From Epiperipatus broadwayi (lineage: Eukaryota; Onychophora; Udeonychophora; Euonychophora; Peripatidae): a stretch of 64,000 bases of DNA. This document shows, in pieces, positions 21,190-32,845 of the stretch; position 1 is the stretch's first letter; each line of letters opens with the position of its first letter. Location: positions 1,150,093 through 1,214,092 of the forward strand of contig JAQFVV010000208.1 in the NCBI GenBank assembly GCA_028023455.1, given 5' to 3'. A program made the translations under genes and the position numbers. The notes under the pieces were generated by a model. That model ran no database searches. It had not been told where the DNA came from and was given only the letters and a program-made list of their open reading frames with translations.

Positions 21190-22250
21190 GAAATTAAGAT
21201 AATAGAAAAATCTAAAATGTTGATTTATTCCTAATATTTAAATTATTTATATAAAAAAAATATTTTTTAATTTAATTTTTTATTTAATAAAATATAAATA
21301 TTTAATAGTGTTCTCACAGTGGAGGATACTCCAAATACTGAGAAAACTCTCAAAATTAAAGTTAATTAACCATTGCCATCTTTTTTTGTTTTACAAATTT
21401 ATATAGTTTAAAGTAACACTCAGATTGAGATTGCCTTGCTCTGAATTTTAATTAAAACCAATAAAAAGGAACTACTTGTTAGATTCTCAAAATTATTTGA
21501 ATCAGTGCCAAGTGATATATTGACATAATGCTTTGAGGATGTTTCTTCAACTGCAAACACTGAAAAAGTTCCATATTTACAAAGAAAAAGATTACAGCTA
21601 TTCTACATAGAATAGTAAAGGTAGTATTATCTTATGAAAAAAATCTGATTAATCCAAATTGGCTGTGATCATAATCAAAATAAAGAATAGTATTTGCTTA
21701 TGTCATTATCAGATTGTTGTTCAACAAATCTGAAAAGTGTCAGTTATCCAGTGTCTGTTAAGATCCTAGCACTAAAACAAAAATGCTCACATTTCACAAT
21801 TTCTGGATTTGCAATTGGCTGTCTATCAGAGTTGAGCCATCTAGGCTTTCCATCAGATCTCAACCATTACTGAACAGTTAATATTTGATACCTAACATAT
21901 TGATTTGACTAAGCACTGCTTGGTATTATCTCAGCTCACTATTTTAAGTTAAGGTCACTCCTATAAGGAACAAAGGGCATGGTCCACATTTTAATATCTG
22001 ATAGTGTTAAAAAATATCTTGTGAAGATTTGGGAAAACTTTAAATGAATCTGGGGCAAACCTAACTCTTAAACACACAAGAAATTTAAGTCCTATGTTAT
22101 ATAGAATTACCATCTTAAAAAAATTAGAACATTCAAAGATACTCCAATGCCATCAAATCTAAAGATTTTCTGAGTGTGTTAAGATCATTGAAGAGCTTTT
22201 GATGGAAAGTACATATGATAAGTCTTTATAATGATTTATTTCATAAAGAT
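21190..22250. other. AT-rich stretch, possible LINE remnant
   Basis: I see no frame that can be assigned. A few short blocks look like decayed coding sequence (for example 21750-21900), but the evidence is insufficient. Confidence 0.25.
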
Positions 22251-22259
22251 TGAAAGTTT

Positions 22260-22665
22260 TACAAATTATTTTAATGAGCATGTAAATAATTTTATGATTC
22301 ATCAAATATGTAATGTTAAGAATATAAAGCTGCTTCATGGAACAAAAAAACTTGAAGACATTATTAAGAGAATTTTATAAACTAGATTTTTATAGAATCA
22401 TTTTTAAATAAATCTGTAAATAAAGCCTTTTGTTATATATCAATGCCAATCTATTTTGTCAGATAAAAGATTTACCTACTCTTCAGTTTATTATATAATA
22501 ATAATTCAAGCATTGGTATTTAGAGAAGGCTGAAACTTTTATTTGCAAGTTTTTTTTTTTTTACATTAATCAAGAAGGCTTACTTTTTTAAAATATTCAT
22601 TTAGATGAGATACGAATTATTTTATGAGCATATAAGTAATTTAACAGCTCATCAAATATCATGTG
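22260..22665. repeat. left arm of a long inverted repeat around a LINE
   Basis: AAGCTGCTTCATGGAACAA, CTTTTGTTATAT, GTCAGATAAAAGATT, TTTACATTAATCAAGAAGGC and TTTTATGAGCATATAAGTAA recur in inverse order and complement at 26285-26725. A shorter direct repeat of the ATTTTAATGAGCATGTAAAT block is also present within the arm. Confidence 0.6.
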
Positions 22666-23080
22666 ATCACCATTTCCTATACTTACACGAGCTCTTAATA
22701 ACAGTATGTGTATACTATGGCTTTTCCTTTATTAGAGTCAGGAATCTCTCAGCCATTAGGACCAGAGAAACTTGTTAGCCACCTTGTTCTATCTTTCCAT
22801 TCTCCCATCCTAAGTTTTTCCATGTTCTTATCTATCCTGCTCCATCCTATTTTCACATTACCTTTGTCCACTCTATGACCTTTATATCTAGTTCCTTCTT
22901 ATCTTTTTTCAAATCCAACATAAAACCAAGAACCCACTTTCTGTATAATCATTTTGTTTATATTTGTTCTCCCACAAAGTTCATTATTTATATCTTTTTG
23001 CTTGTAAACATTTACATTTAGTTAACAGATGCCTAATATTTTCCATGACTTTTCTTACATAACTTGCAGCTACAGAATAA

Positions 23081-23290
23081 TTGTTGGTTAGAGCATTTGC
23101 CTTAAATTCGATATTCAAGAATCTAAAGGTGTGAGTTCAACTTCTAAGGTAATATTGTCTCTGTGCATATAGATCAGCAACACCTGAACTACTCAAAACG
23201 TTGTGTAATTAATAACCTGTGTTGTCTATTTATGTGCTATTACTAACAAGTTGTTTGTATTTGGAAAGTTTAAATAAAGTTTAAAATTTT
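23081..23290 (+). mobile_element. tRNA-derived SINE-like insertion inside LINE A
   Basis: TTGTTGGTTAGAGCATTTGC (tRNA D-arm/A-box type), then GGTGTGAGTTCAACTTC (B-box type) 50 bp later, followed by an unrelated roughly 140-bp body ending in AAAGTTTAAATAAAGTTTAA. It interrupts the LINE A 3' region, which is continuous in the other copies. Confidence 0.6.
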
Positions 23291-23485
23291 CTATACATTC
23301 AACATTCACTCATAGATGATAGAAATAGTCCAACATATCACATCTAAATCACCCATTTCTCGATTTATGTGTATATTTCCTTGATGCTAAAGATCCTGTT
23401 TAAGCCTTAAACAGTAAACTACTTTCTTTGCTATTATCATAAATTAACTCATCTCTCCAACTCCCTATTTTTTTTATTAATGCAT

Positions 23486-23734
23486 CTATTCTTCTATCCC
23501 ATTCTTTGCCACTATAATACTCCACAATTCTTCTAACTCAATCATCTCACCTTTTGCATAAATATACTGATCCAAATTCTTATACTGTATTAACTTTCTC
23601 ACCCATTTTATTGCCTGTCTTTTACTCATAAACCAGTTAAATACTAATTTGGCTATTCTCTTATTATTCATAAACTGCACTCTACTGAATATTTTAATTT
23701 TGCTTTTTGCATCACTCATATAAAACTTCACCAT
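23486..23734 (-). pseudogene. LINE family A C-terminal region
   Basis: MVKFYMSDAKSKIKIFSRVQ and FMNNKRIAKLVFNWFMSK match GWSSFYMRDAKSKMKMFGRL and FMDSKRIAKILFNWVMSK at 38748-39446. This proves the two belong to the same family. It is a broken frame within the larger element. Confidence 0.8.
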
Positions 23735-24420
23735 CCCATTCTTCTTGAATTGCCTCCTTTGCTATTCACACATCTGCAACTAATGTGACTTCCTACTTCT
23801 CTTTATACTTTTTCTAAGTAATCTAACACCCTCTTTACTAACACATAATGTTTTATTATCATAAGTTAACCCTGCTACTATTACTCCCTTTCATACAATT
23901 CTTGCTATATCATATTTAGTATATGAAAACACTTAATTCTTTATCAGTACTTTTCTTTTCTTTGCTTCATTTATCAATTTTTTCTCCCAATCATCCAAGC
24001 AATTTCTCTGATTACTTAAAATGATTCCCAAATAGTTATACCTATTCAACACATTTTACTCTATATCCACCAATAAAAAATTTTTCTTTTCTCTTTCCAC
24101 AGCATTTACCATCATTACTTTTTACTTTTCTTCACTAAAATTTAATCCCAATCTCTTTATTCCCATACATCTTCAGCAAAACTTTCATATCTTCCCTACT
24201 TTCTGTGCACAAGATATCATCAGCAAATAAAAAACCTGGTAATATATACATTTCCTTGCTATTACTAATGGTATCTCTACCCCTCTTCCTAGTGTTTCTA
24301 TTGCTCTCTCTCCATTTCTCTCAAATATAACAAAAACAAAATAGGTGACATAGGGCATCCTTGCCTTAGTCTCACTCCACTATTAACTCTTGATTCTATA
24401 TTTCATAATTGATATGCATA

Positions 24421-24696
24421 CTAATTATTTTCATATAATCTCTTAATAAGATCCACTGCAGCTCCATTCATTCCCAAATTTACTAAACTTACCCATAATC
24501 TATTTACACTATCATATGCCTTTTTTATATCTACAAAGAACATATATAACTGCCTATCTGTATTCCTACTCATATATATAAGTTGGGTGACTACAAATAA
24601 ACTATCTCCTATAAGCCTATCCATTCTAAAACCTCCTTGCATTTCTCCCACTATATTATTTTCTTCCATCCATTTCGTCACTCTTCCAGCCACCAT
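24421..24696 (-). pseudogene. LINE family A reverse transcriptase core, longest intact frame
   Basis: This 91-codon open frame contains the RT fingers/palm: GEMQGGFRMDR, then FFVDIKKAYDSVNR with the first catalytic Asp, then GMNGAAVDLIKRLYENN. It is part of the element at 22760-25960; the frame breaks on both sides. Confidence 0.85.
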
Positions 24697-26004
24697 ATAT
24701 GCAAAAACTTTATATTATACTGACATTACCGCTATTGGTCGATAATTATTTAACTTTCTATGTTCTTTACCCTTTCCTTTAAATAATAGCCTTACTCTTA
24801 AATTATCCTGCTATCTAGAAATTCTCTCTTCTGTGCCATCTTATTAAAACATCATAAAAGATTTAATTTTGCGATTTCCCAAATTTATCACTATCTCGGC
24901 TGCCCATCTATCTAAACCTCTTGCCTTTCCGCTTTTCAATTTCTTCCCTGCCTCATTCATTTTCTGTAAATTTAATATTTCCATTACTATATGCTTTTAT
25001 GTTTGTTATTATCCTGACCTTCTCATTTAATATCTTTTTTATATCCATTACATACTTTTTTAAGATTGTCTCTAATTCTTCTCTAAAGCTGTACTTTTTT
25101 TCCTCATCATTTAGTAATACTAGTTCTCTCTCCCCTACTTTCTAACTTAATTTCCAAATTTTTTTTACTCTCTTCTCTTCCACTTTCATTAATATCCTCC
25201 AGTAATTTATTATTTAATTTCATTCTCTATAATTACCTATTTTAGCCAACGGCTTTTTTTAAAAAAAAATAGTTTTCCCATTTAATATTAACATCTTTTT
25301 CACTTTCTTTGTTTTTAATAGCACATTTATATTCTCTGCATGCTTTTTTCTTTTCTTTTTTTTTTTTACTAATTCTCACTTTTCTATTACTTTTATTCTT
25401 CTGAATATTCTCACTTAAAACCCTATTAGCCAAATTTTTCTACTTCATCAGAGCAGTCCTTGTATTTATTCCCAACAAACTCTTCCATGATTTCTTCTAG
25501 TTTTATTTTATATTCTTCTAACTTATTCTAATCATTCATCCTCCATCCACATCTTTTACTATCCTTTCTGCTTTTATTACTATTTTCCATCACATTACTA
25601 ACCATTTCTATTATAAAGAAATTGTTATCTCTATTACATATTCTCTCTTGATTATCAAACACTTTAATTTTCCATACTTTATTTATTCCCTCTTTCTCTA
25701 CTGATACATACTATATTGTATGAAATATATTATTTCTAGATCATGTGTAGTATCCTTCATAAATATTTGATAAATTTCCAATGCTCAAATTTACTCTCTG
25801 ATAAAAAAATTTTAAAAGCTGTTCATTCTTGTTATCAATTTCTTCAAAATGCCCATTCATTTCCCCTATAACCATTATTTTCGTCCCTCTTTTTTTGAAA
25901 CTCTGTGTAGCCTTAATTAGGTACTCAAGCCATAGATGTTCTTGACACTTTACAGTATTTAAACATTTTTTGACATAACTCCTATATTACCATCCCTGCC
26001 ATAC

Positions 26005-26270
26005 CAAGTAGCCAACTCTCCATACAGTAGTGCCACAGTGCAATCCATAGTAATTAATGGGTGCAAAAAGGTTTGTGCATAAAGTCCCTACTTAGTGGAT
26101 TTCATCAGATCCAGAAATCCTCACTGATAAAAACACAAATTAGAAACTAGTCTGCAGGTATTTGATGAATACATTAGATAGAGATTTTATGCACAAACCT
26201 CCTTGCATCATTGATTACTAAGGTTTGCATTGGGTGGAAATACTATATGGAGAGTTTGCTATTGTTACTT
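26005..26270. mobile_element. fold-back element family F, deletion derivative
   Basis: GCCAACTCTCCATACAGTAG then GCCACAGTGCAATCCATAGT at the left is the inverted counterpart of GGTTTGCATTGGGTGGAAAT then ACTATATGGAGAGTTTGC at the right. The interior keeps AAACTAGTCTGCAGGTATTT. Confidence 0.7.
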
Positions 26271-26284
26271 ATCAAATATTTATC

Positions 26285-26725
26285 ACCATGAATATAAACC
26301 TATTTCATGGAACAAACTTTTGGTTTCTAAAATTCTCTTTGTAACATATTCAGACTTATTTGTTCAATGAAATAAGTTTATATTCTTAGCATTGCATATA
26401 TGATGAGCTGTAAAACTATTTATGTGCTCGTTAAAATAATTAGTAATTCATTTAAATTAATATTAGAAATATTAAGCTAGCTTGATTAATGTAAAAACAA
26501 AAATTGTGGCAAATAAAAAGATTCAGATTTTTTGAAATATCAATCCTTGATTTATTGCTATAAAACAAACTGAAAGTCACACGAATCTTTCATCTGACAA
26601 ATTAAAATATAACAAAAGGTGCGTGTTATGTACAAGTCTATTTAAAAATTGATTCTATAAGAATCTGACTTGTAAAACTTTCTTTAAAACATTTAAACTT
26701 ATTTGTTCTGTGAAATAGGTTTAGA
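26285..26725. repeat. right arm of the long inverted repeat around LINE A
   Basis: It is the reverse-complement counterpart of 22260-22665 (GCTTGATTAATGTAAAAAC, GACAAATTAAAATATAACAA, CTCGTTAAAATAATTAGTAA). Together the arms enclose LINE A and a family F element. Confidence 0.6.
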
Positions 26726-26849
26726 TCAAAAGTACAATTGAGAAGCAGTCCACGAAAAGCGGCTCAATTTTATTAAGAAATTGTTTCAGTTAGATTAAGC
26801 TATATTAAGTAATTCTAAATGATATTCAATTCTCTTTTTCTTTATATAT

Positions 26850-27890
26850 TGTAATTATTATAAACTCATTATAATCGAGTATTAAATAAGATACTAGTTA
26901 ATATTCAAAACTTTTATATTGCACTAAGCATGCTTTTAGCAGACCACTGCCAGAATCATAATAGTAAATGGGACAGTTGAATATTCCATTTTGAATCTTT
27001 CCTGTTGATTGCATTTGAATCCTTTGCAATCGCCCATGCCTCTTCGTATTTTCTATCACCCCCATTACTAAACTTGTTAAATAATTCAAAAGACAAAATA
27101 CCATCAGAGCACGCCCCTCAAACAATTTAAAAAATTATATGCAGTACCCTATTTTAAATAAGTCAATTATTTTATATAGCGCAATGTTTACAAACTGTAA
27201 TATTTAAACAGCATTAAACTGTTGCACATGCTTTTTTTTTTTAAAAAAAAAATAAATAATACTAACACAAAAAAAAAAAATTATTTTTTGGAAAAAAAGG
27301 GCCCATTTTTACTTTTCAATTATTTTTTGTTTGTTGGTGTGGTTTTTTTCATTTTTTTTTTTTTCTTTTTCAATTTTGGGTTTTAAAAAAAAAATGCTGT
27401 TTAAATAGTACCCTATTTTGTAATTCTGTGTATTAGAGAGTCACAGGCAAATAGATCAATGAGTATTGCCCAGCACACATACTTATACAACAGAGCAAAA
27501 CAAAATAATGAATATAATTCAATCTTCCTTGATCATGAGTTTGCTACAGGCCATACTTTCAATTCTAAGGGTGAGGAACCGTTTGTGTCAAAGAGATGAT
27601 TGAAATTGAAAATGCAAAGAGGCATGGGTGATTGTAAAGGATTCAAATGTAATCAACTGAAAAAATTCATTCGTCCACTGTTGAAAAAATGGAATATTTA
27701 AACGCTTTATTTCCATAATAAATTATGTCAATATATAGACATACTTTTCAACTACTAAACAAGAATAGCACTATGGTTCCATTATTGGTCTGCTGAAAGC
27801 ATGGTTAGTGCGTAATAAAAGTTTTGAAAATTAACTATTACCTTTTCTTAATCCTTTATTTTAATGAGTTTATAATAATTAAGCTATAGT
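26850..27890. repeat. fold-back repeat with about 200-bp arms and a low-complexity centre
   Basis: Left arm: CTTTTATTGCACTAAGC-like, GCATGCTTTTAGCAGACC, TTTGAATCCTTTGCAATCGC, CCATGCCTCTTCG. Right arm: AAAGAGGCATGGGTGATTGT, AAAGGATTCAAATG, GGTCTGCTGAAAGCATGG, AATAAAAGTTTTGAAAATTA. They are inverse complements in reverse order. The centre (27225-27400) is a poly-T/poly-A tangle. The short open frame at 26898-27125 is inside an arm and is not a gene. Confidence 0.7.
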
Positions 27891-29740
27891 AGTAATTTGT
27901 ATAATTTGTATACTTCAGATATGAAGTTTGACACTGTTTTAATAACTTGGAATCTGAATAAGACAGAAAAGTAGTGTATTAATCTCATAAAACACTCATA
28001 GAAATTATAATCAATTAGTCAAGGAGATGTTGATAATTATATTTCTTGATAAAAAGTTTTGTTAATATTTACATGAGATAATTCAAAATTATAACATCTC
28101 AACACATCAATTCTCATATATTATTTTGGCATTACATTAGCCTATAATTTCAAATTAATTTATAAAAAAAGAAGATTAAAATCACAAATGTTTTGTTAGA
28201 AATACTGAATAGGATTGAACATTACAAAGAGATTTAAAGTAAATTATGTGGGCATCCTTCAATGATTAGCAGCAAGATTGGTCCAAATTCTATCAATTTT
28301 TTTTTAAAATGAATTGGGCAGCACTTCCTACCAGAATCCCAATACTTTTCCAATCATATTCTAAAATATGAGACTTATGTTAAGAAAATATATTTGGGGT
28401 GGGGGGTGATGCATTTGTCATTTTCATCCAATGTTGAACTAAAGAATGAATGTCACTCAGTAATTGTATAAAGGTGTTGGATCATAGTGGTCAAATGGTA
28501 CTTCTGGAACTGGCATATGAGAGATATAATTACTGTCAATGTAAAAAGTGACAATTGTAAAAATCATGTCTCATGATTTCAAGTTATTAACTCTGGAAAC
28601 AAATTAATCTGGACTACACAGGACTAATTCAAATGAAATTTTTCTAATGAATTTTCAAATTGAATTGAATACACACTTATTGCAAGTACTGACTCAGACA
28701 AATTTTTGTATACTATGGACTACCAAAGATGATAATTTTTGAACACATGTAATTCTTGCAAAGTAGAGAATAATCATCTATTTATTCCGCAGTATCATCC
28801 TGAATTGGAGTCCATAGATGATAATTTTGTTGAACTCCTGTAATTCATTACAAAGTAGAGAATTTATTTATTTATTCCATACTATCATCCTGAATTGGAA
28901 TTTGACCAAAAGCAAAAAAATTGTCGAATATTTCAAGCAAATATTGAATCAGACAGTTATGTCAAATATTTATGGCTATTTTACATCACTACACTAAGAA
29001 GGTGTTAAATTTTTTGTTAATAGTTGGTGAAATTTATTTCAAACTCAAATTTATTTTAGAAAATATACTTGATAGGTAAGAAGATAGCTAAAAGTGCAGC
29101 AGACTCTATTTAAACCACTTCTGGAAATCTGTGGCTCCTGTTGTTAAAAAAAGGAATTTTAATAGAAAAATGAGAACTGCCTGATAACTATCAATTTACA
29201 AGCATCAACCACTGAGAGCATCTATTATTTTGATGCCATATGTTGAAATGTCAACAAAACCTGAAAGCTTCAACACTTGAAATATTTAAGAAGCCACTCC
29301 CTAATTAAGAACAATATATTATCATCTCTATAGAAATAGAAGATACTTGGCAACTTGAAAGACTATTTGTCAACTAAATGCTGTATTGCAACAGAGGAAT
29401 AGGAGAATGTAACCATGATTATTCTATATATATTATCCATGTTATCATATTAATAGTAATTAATTATAGAAAAGGAACAATTTATATCTTGCAATACTAA
29501 AGTTTTTGTATTAGCTAACAGTTCTTAAGATTGTACAATGCAATTCAGAAACATTTGAAAGTGTTTTGACTGATTACATATATTCTTATAGTTTAATGCA
29601 TACTATATATACATTTTATGAATTGTCATGTATAATATTCCATTGGTTGTTTAAATTCTGATGTAAAGGTAGTGGACATATTAGTGATTTAATAGCTAAA
29701 TGGAGTTTAGTCAATTTCATTTCTAATTCATCTATATCAG
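27891..29740. other. AT-rich intergenic stretch
   Basis: It contains a tandem duplication at 28726-28910 and a G-rich patch near 28395. No assignable coding sequence is seen; parts of 28900-29400 look like heavily decayed LINE coding sequence, but I cannot prove it. Confidence 0.35.
28726..28910 (+). repeat. tandem duplication, two units of about 90 bp
   Basis: GATGATAATTTTTGAACACA / GATGATAATTTTGTTGAACT, GCAAAGTAGAGAATAATCAT / ACAAAGTAGAGAATTTATTT and TATCATCCTGAATTGGAGTC / TATCATCCTGAATTGGAATT occur in order. Confidence 0.7.
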
Positions 29741-29747
29741 GTATGTT

Positions 29748-32077
29748 CAGCCTTTTAGAATCTAAGAGTCACTTTTTATTTTCCAAATAAATGGTGATCG
29801 ACTAAATGGGGGAAAAAAGCAAAATGAATCAATTTATAAATGAAACAAACAAATATAGTTAAAATTTAAAATAAATTTATTTAATGTGATAATTGACATT
29901 GAATACTATTTTTTGAGTAATTTGGTTCGCAATTAGAACCAATCAAGCATAAACCGTCATTAAAATGATTTTCAGTCATACAAGTACAATATTTAGATTT
30001 TATATAGTTCATATGAGAAAATGATGATTCACATAAATATGTGGATGCAAAACATAAATGAAGTCTAAGATATGAATCTTTCAATAGCAGATAATTTTCA
30101 ATGATAATATACTTCCATATATCAAATTGTTCATGCAATTTCAATCTAATGTCATGCATTTCCAAGCTAACTACGTCCATATTAAATACTTCTGCAATTA
30201 GTACAGTTTGATTTTTTATATTTAGAGAATGGTGATGTGAAAAATGAAATGTTTCGCTGAAGTTTTTCAAAATCTTGAAATTGCAGAATGTTTTACAAAA
30301 TATTTCCAAATTCTTGGTAATCATCTGTTTCTATGTTTGACCCAATTTTGTCTCTTAAATTTGTGAAATGTTTCAAATCTTTTTCATTAATTTGAGAAAT
30401 CCACATTTCCAGTTTCATTTTAAATGTATCGATGGAGCTAATCATGTCAATTATTATTTTGTCCTTGCAAATCTAGATTTAATTCATTTAATTTAGTTAT
30501 TAGATCCATTAAAAATGCTAGCTTTTTCAGCCACACCTTGTTGTGAAGTAAAACAGTACAAGGATCTTTCTTTTTCATCCAGAAAATCTTTTATATGTGG
30601 CAACAGCTTGCGGAATCCTTCTAAAGCATTAGCTTTGCTCAACCATCTGATTGAATTATGGAGAACTAAGTCACCATAATCTGCATCAACGCTATCTAAA
30701 AATGACAAACAATCTTCTTTGCAGTGCTTTCGCCCTAATCAAATTGATTATTTTAATAGTTGTATTCAGAACATCATCAAGGTTTAACATTTTACCGCAT
30801 AATAATTGTTAATGAATTATGCAATGGATTGAAATAAAATTAGGAAATCAATATTAGAAAATGCTAAAAATTCATTTTCATAACCAGTCATAGATGGAGC
30901 TTAAGAGGAAGATTTTCAGATATTACGAAAGCTTTAAAAATATTATAGATGTCCTTTTCTCTGCGTTTTAAGACAGGATTTTGAGAAATTCTTTCTTTAG
31001 TCAAATCAGGAAACACTAAACTTACAAATATACTAAGCTGGGGCATATTGCAACTGTCAGTTGACCCATCAAATTGAAGTGAAAAACATGAGCAATTTTT
31101 AAAAGCCTGTTTAATTTGTGATCTTAAATCCATCACCATGGTTTCAGTTCGTCTTGTTACACTTTGTCTAGAAAGTTGTATATCTTAGATAGCATCAACA
31201 ATCTCCATTTTATTTTTAAAATTGTAAAATAAGTGCAGCCAAAAAAACTTCTTTGAATATTTCATTATCAGTAAAGGGCTATTTGTGCTTTATAAAAATT
31301 CGACACACACGACGAGATGCCTCCTTTGCTATAGTTGATTTACAACTTTTTTTGAATGAAGATTGCTGTGAATTTAGAGATCTTTGTACTTCAGATTTTC
31401 TTATAATAGATTTCAGAGGAAAGCTTCTATCAAAACTTGGATGAATAGTAGTAAAATGTCTGTTTAGATTACCTCTTTTCGATAAAGCTACTATAGAATT
31501 ACATACTAAACATAAACTCTTCTTCCCTATCATTATTGAAATATTAAATTTTTGGTTTTTTATTGCTCATTATGGGGAAGGGAGAATCAAATAATTTAAT
31601 TTTTGCCATAAAATAAGAATTATCAATAAAAAGACTCGTATAATATTAAATTAATATAAATTAAGTATCGAAACCACTTTTCACAATTGAAAAAACTCTT
31701 TAAAAATTATTTCAAAAAATCAAAATGTCAAAAGTAATCTGCCTACTTAAATGAAAATTCAAAAATAAACTTTTTTTTTTTTGTATTGCTATAACCAAAA
31801 TAGACATGAAGAAACGAAACGATCGTAAATTTATTGATTGTTTTCTTCAATTTTTTATTATTTGACTGTTTTTTACAAGGGTGTAGTTTTTAAAATTTTA
31901 GTTTTAAATTGGATTTCGCATTCAAAAAAAAAAATCCCAAACTTCAATGGCTGCTTTTCAAAAAATTTTTTTTGAAATTTTAATCTTTCAAGATAAAATG
32001 TTTACTATATAAAATTTTATTTTTGTTTGCGTGATCGATTTAAAATTTATTGGCGATTGATACATTGGACACACCTG
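29748..32077 (-). mobile_element. hAT-superfamily DNA transposon, full length, decayed
   Basis: The termini CAGGTATGTTCA (left) and CAGGTGTGTCCA (right complement) match at 10 of 12 positions. A perfect 8-bp target duplication ATCTATAT flanks the element (29740-29747 and 32078-32085). The 2330-bp element carries a broken minus-strand transposase from about 31533 to 29881. Confidence 0.93.
29881..31533 (-). pseudogene. hAT transposase pseudogene (GTF2IRD2/ZBED-like, Charlie-type)
   Basis: Order from 31533: BED-like zinc finger CLVCNSIVALSKRGNLNRHF followed by TTIH (C-x2-C ... H-x4-H); about 31139-30888 FSLQFDGSTDSCNMPQLSIF, the first catalytic-Asp block; about 30708-30560 LVLHNSIRWLSKANALEGFR, the conserved R-W block; and 30324-29881 with ASTYLCESSFSHMNYIKSKY, the hATC dimerisation motif. 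Frames are broken between blocks near 31200, 30850 and 30400. The family is known for cut-and-paste transposition with 8-bp duplications, as seen here. Confidence 0.9.
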
Positions 32078-32221
32078 ATCTATATTAATACCGTATAATT
32101 AAATGTTACATTTAAAAATGTAATATTGTGTTTATATATTTCATTGCAAATGTATTCAAATTTTAAAACTAACTAGTATACACAAAAAAAATGAACATTA
32201 CATGATCACCATTTTTTATGC

Positions 32222-32728
32222 TTGCTCATAAAAACTCTCTATACATATTGCCATTCAGTGCAAGCCAGAGTAATCAATGGATGCCAGAAGGCTTGTGCAT
32301 AAAATCCCCCATCTAGTGCCTACTCATCCAATATCCTCAGACTAGTTTCTGGATTGTGGCCTTTGTTAGTGAGGAGCCTTGGATCTGAGAGCACTGCACC
32401 TAGATCTTAGGATCTAATTAAACCCTCCAGCAGCCACCTTTTATCTCTACTTAACTACAAAACTATGAGAATAAAATTGAAACCACAATAATATTTTCAA
32501 TCTAAGCTCAATAGCTTATATAGTCATATGCTGGACGGTTGCATTAGATCCTAAGATCTAGGTGCAATGCTCTCAGATCCAAGGCTCCTCACTGATGAAG
32601 GCCACAAGCCAGAAACTAGTCTGGGGATATTGGGTGAGTAGGCACTAGATGGGGATTTTATGCACAAGGCTTCTGGCATCCATTGGCTTGCACTGAGTGG
32701 CAGTATGTATAGAGAGTTTTGCCTGTTA
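32222..32728. mobile_element. fold-back element family F, most complete copy
   Basis: It opens with AAAACTCTCTATACATATTG then CCATTCAGTGCAAGCC and closes with GGCTTGCACTGAGTGGCAGT then ATGTATAGAGAGTTTTGCC. The arms include GGCTTGTGCATAAAATCCCC, CTACTCATCCAATATCCTCA, GAGCCTTGGATCTGAGAGCA and GATCTTAGGATCTAA with their complements, about 210-220 bp each. Only about 90 bp lies between the arms. No coding sequence, so it is non-autonomous. Confidence 0.85.
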
Positions 32729-32845
32729 GTACACAATGGCAGGGTTTAAATAAAAAATTGGACTAATATTTTGGGTGAGAAGATTCAAATATCTAAATCT
32801 CTGCTGCACCTGATGTCTGGAGATTTAGTCCAAATATATATATAT

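Larger units (their letters stand above)
22760..25960 (-). mobile_element. LINE family A, 5'-truncated non-LTR retrotransposon
   Basis: Reading from 25960 downward: an endonuclease segment (VIGEMNGHFEEIDNKN, like the G-D-F-N-G-H of AP-endonucleases, and a decayed S-D-H-N near 25630), a Lys-rich linker, RT block GEMQGGFRMDRLIGDSLFVV, A-motif FFVDIKKAYDSVNR (about 24510-24550), C-motif FLFADDI (about 24205-24225), GIKFS-x-EKS, then C-terminal MSDAKSKIKIFSRVQFMNNK and the zinc-knuckle region. There are multiple frameshifts and stops. The catalytic D-D pair is still readable. A SINE-like insertion sits at 23081-23290. Confidence 0.85.

Noticed and set aside
27225-27420. Poly-T/poly-A block as an assembly gap or vector artefact
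   Set aside because: The sequence is low-complexity but continuous and lies symmetrically at the centre of a fold-back, so it is better explained as that element's loop; it cannot be excluded without reads.
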